Shown one piece after another: positions 34,805 to 35,265 of a stretch of 35,265 bases of DNA. The stretch is from Bacteroidota bacterium (lineage in GTDB: Bacteria; Bacteroidota; Bacteroidia; Cytophagales; Cyclobacteriaceae): NCBI GenBank assembly GCA_016866385.1, contig VGMU01000025.1, forward strand, positions 1-35,265. Reading direction: 5' to 3'. Under the pieces are notes generated by a model. That model worked only from the letters and a program-made list of their open reading frames with translations, had not been told where the DNA came from and made no database searches. Positions within the stretch are counted from its first letter, which is position 1; each line of letters starts with the position of its first letter. A program made the position numbers and the translations under genes.

Positions 34805-35161
34805 ATGGCAGCACATAATGAAGCAGGTACACTTGCAGAAACCATGACATCGGCTTGGTTGGAAGCCAAAGGATATGTTTTATTAGCACGTAATTTTCGA
34901 TACCGAAAGGCGGAGATTGACCTGGTCATGGTTGACCAAGAGACCTTACTTTTTATTGAGGTAAAATTTAGATCCGGAATTGGGTTTGGATTCGCAGAAG
35001 AGTTTGTAGATCGGCCGAAAAAAAAACTGCTGATCCAAGCGGCTGATCACTTCATCCACTCAAGAAATTGGAAAAAAGATATCCTTTTCGATATTGTATC
35101 GGTGTACAAAGATCAAAGGGGAGTATTTCATTTTCGCCAGTTTAAAGATGCATTTTATTGA
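34805..35161 (+). CDS. YraN / UPF0102 family protein
   Basis: This 118-aa protein belongs to the UPF0102 family, which has a restriction-endonuclease-like fold. The nuclease-type residues are visible: Glu37 and Asp39 in KAEIDLVMV, then Glu52 and Lys54 in LFIEVKFRSG, the D-ExK pattern. AETMTSAWLEAKGYVLLARNFRY is the usual N-terminal helix and strand. The cellular role is not established. A -7-like box TATTTTTT at 34774-34781 (seven of eight bases) may drive it, divergent from lipB. Confidence 0.9.
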   Translation: MAAHNEAGTLAETMTSAWLEAKGYVLLARNFRYRKAEIDLVMVDQETLLFIEVKFRSGIGFGFAEEFVDRPKKKLLIQAADHFIHSRNWKKDILFDIVSVYKDQRGVFHFRQFKDAFY

Positions 35162-35185
35162 GTTGTTTGTGCTCTCTCCTCTTGC

Positions 35186-35265
35186 TCACTGGACTTTTTG
35201 ATAGAGTAATTTTCCTTCTTTACTCCATTCCGCCTTGATGTAGGGCTTAAAATTGTCGGTATATG
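35186..35265 (-). CDS. C-terminal end of an unidentified minus-strand gene
   Basis: One minus-strand frame is open from the window edge to a TGA at 35188-35186. It encodes 25 residues ending KEGKLLYQKVQ, with a protein-like mix of charged and aromatic residues (YTDNFKPYIKAEW). The other two frames give a stop early or a less protein-like tail. It would converge with yraN, 24 nt from its stop. Too little is present for a function. Confidence 0.45.
   Translation of the reverse strand, partial: YTDNFKPYIKAEWSKEGKLLYQKVQ

Noticed and set aside
1-35265. Mobile elements, CRISPR arrays, tRNA or rRNA genes, toxin-antitoxin or defence genes
   Set aside because: No spaced direct repeats, transposase motifs, cloverleaf sequences, rRNA stretches or defence-type domains were seen; all larger frames belong to housekeeping or common envelope families.

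Overview
The window reads as ordinary core chromosome of a Bacteroidetes bacterium, most likely order Cytophagales and close to Cyclobacteriaceae; this placement is inferred from gene content and style, not from a search. Supporting signs are moderate GC, promoters with the Bacteroidetes -7 element TAnnTTTG, near absence of Shine-Dalgarno sequences, a short-LID adenylate kinase, Obg without a C-terminal extension, a eukaryote-like class Ia ribonucleotide reductase, an adenine deaminase and a Na+-translocating NADH:quinone reductase. No phage, transposon, CRISPR array, tRNA or rRNA is visible. Nothing here is a clear undescribed defence or biosynthetic system.

Layout, left to right. 1-4725 (+): an M42 peptidase cut by the window edge, hpt and adk in a tight run, a hairpin terminator, then obgE, grpE and dnaJ, closed by a strong terminator. 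4769-9246 (+): a secreted toastrack-like protein followed 3 nt later by an ABC-2 export pair, then a membrane histidine kinase with no adjacent response regulator. 9397-10980 (+): prfC, convergent with ade (11153-12775, -). 12903-14486 (+): cmk and ispH. 14618-19263 (+): nqrABCDE followed directly by a strong terminator, with nqrF absent. 19377-20632 (+): a secreted DUF1080 protein and a DUF502 membrane protein. 20642-21082 (-): a DUF1569/DinB-like protein. 21159-24601 (-): nrdB-nrdA, with its own terminator.

24602-25171 is the only gap above 300 nt. It is very AT-rich and holds divergent promoters for nrdBA and rplU-rpmA, a perfect inverted repeat over the predicted nrdBA start of transcription, and two adjacent hairpins in the nrdB leader. 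25172-25780 (+): rplU-rpmA with a strong terminator. 25921-28983 (+): a 1020-aa secreted Asp-box propeller protein. A bidirectional terminator at 28984-29016 separates it from a six-gene minus-strand run, transcribed lipB, unknown gene, exonuclease, rnr, polyprenyl synthase, rhomboid (34726 down to 29018). yraN (34805-35161, +) and the tail of one more minus-strand gene end the window.

The points most worth a second look are a DnaJ that keeps only one of its two zinc centres, the NQR operon that stops before nqrF, the nrdBA control region, the toastrack/ABC/kinase cluster, and the uncharacterised 133-aa gene overlapping lipB.
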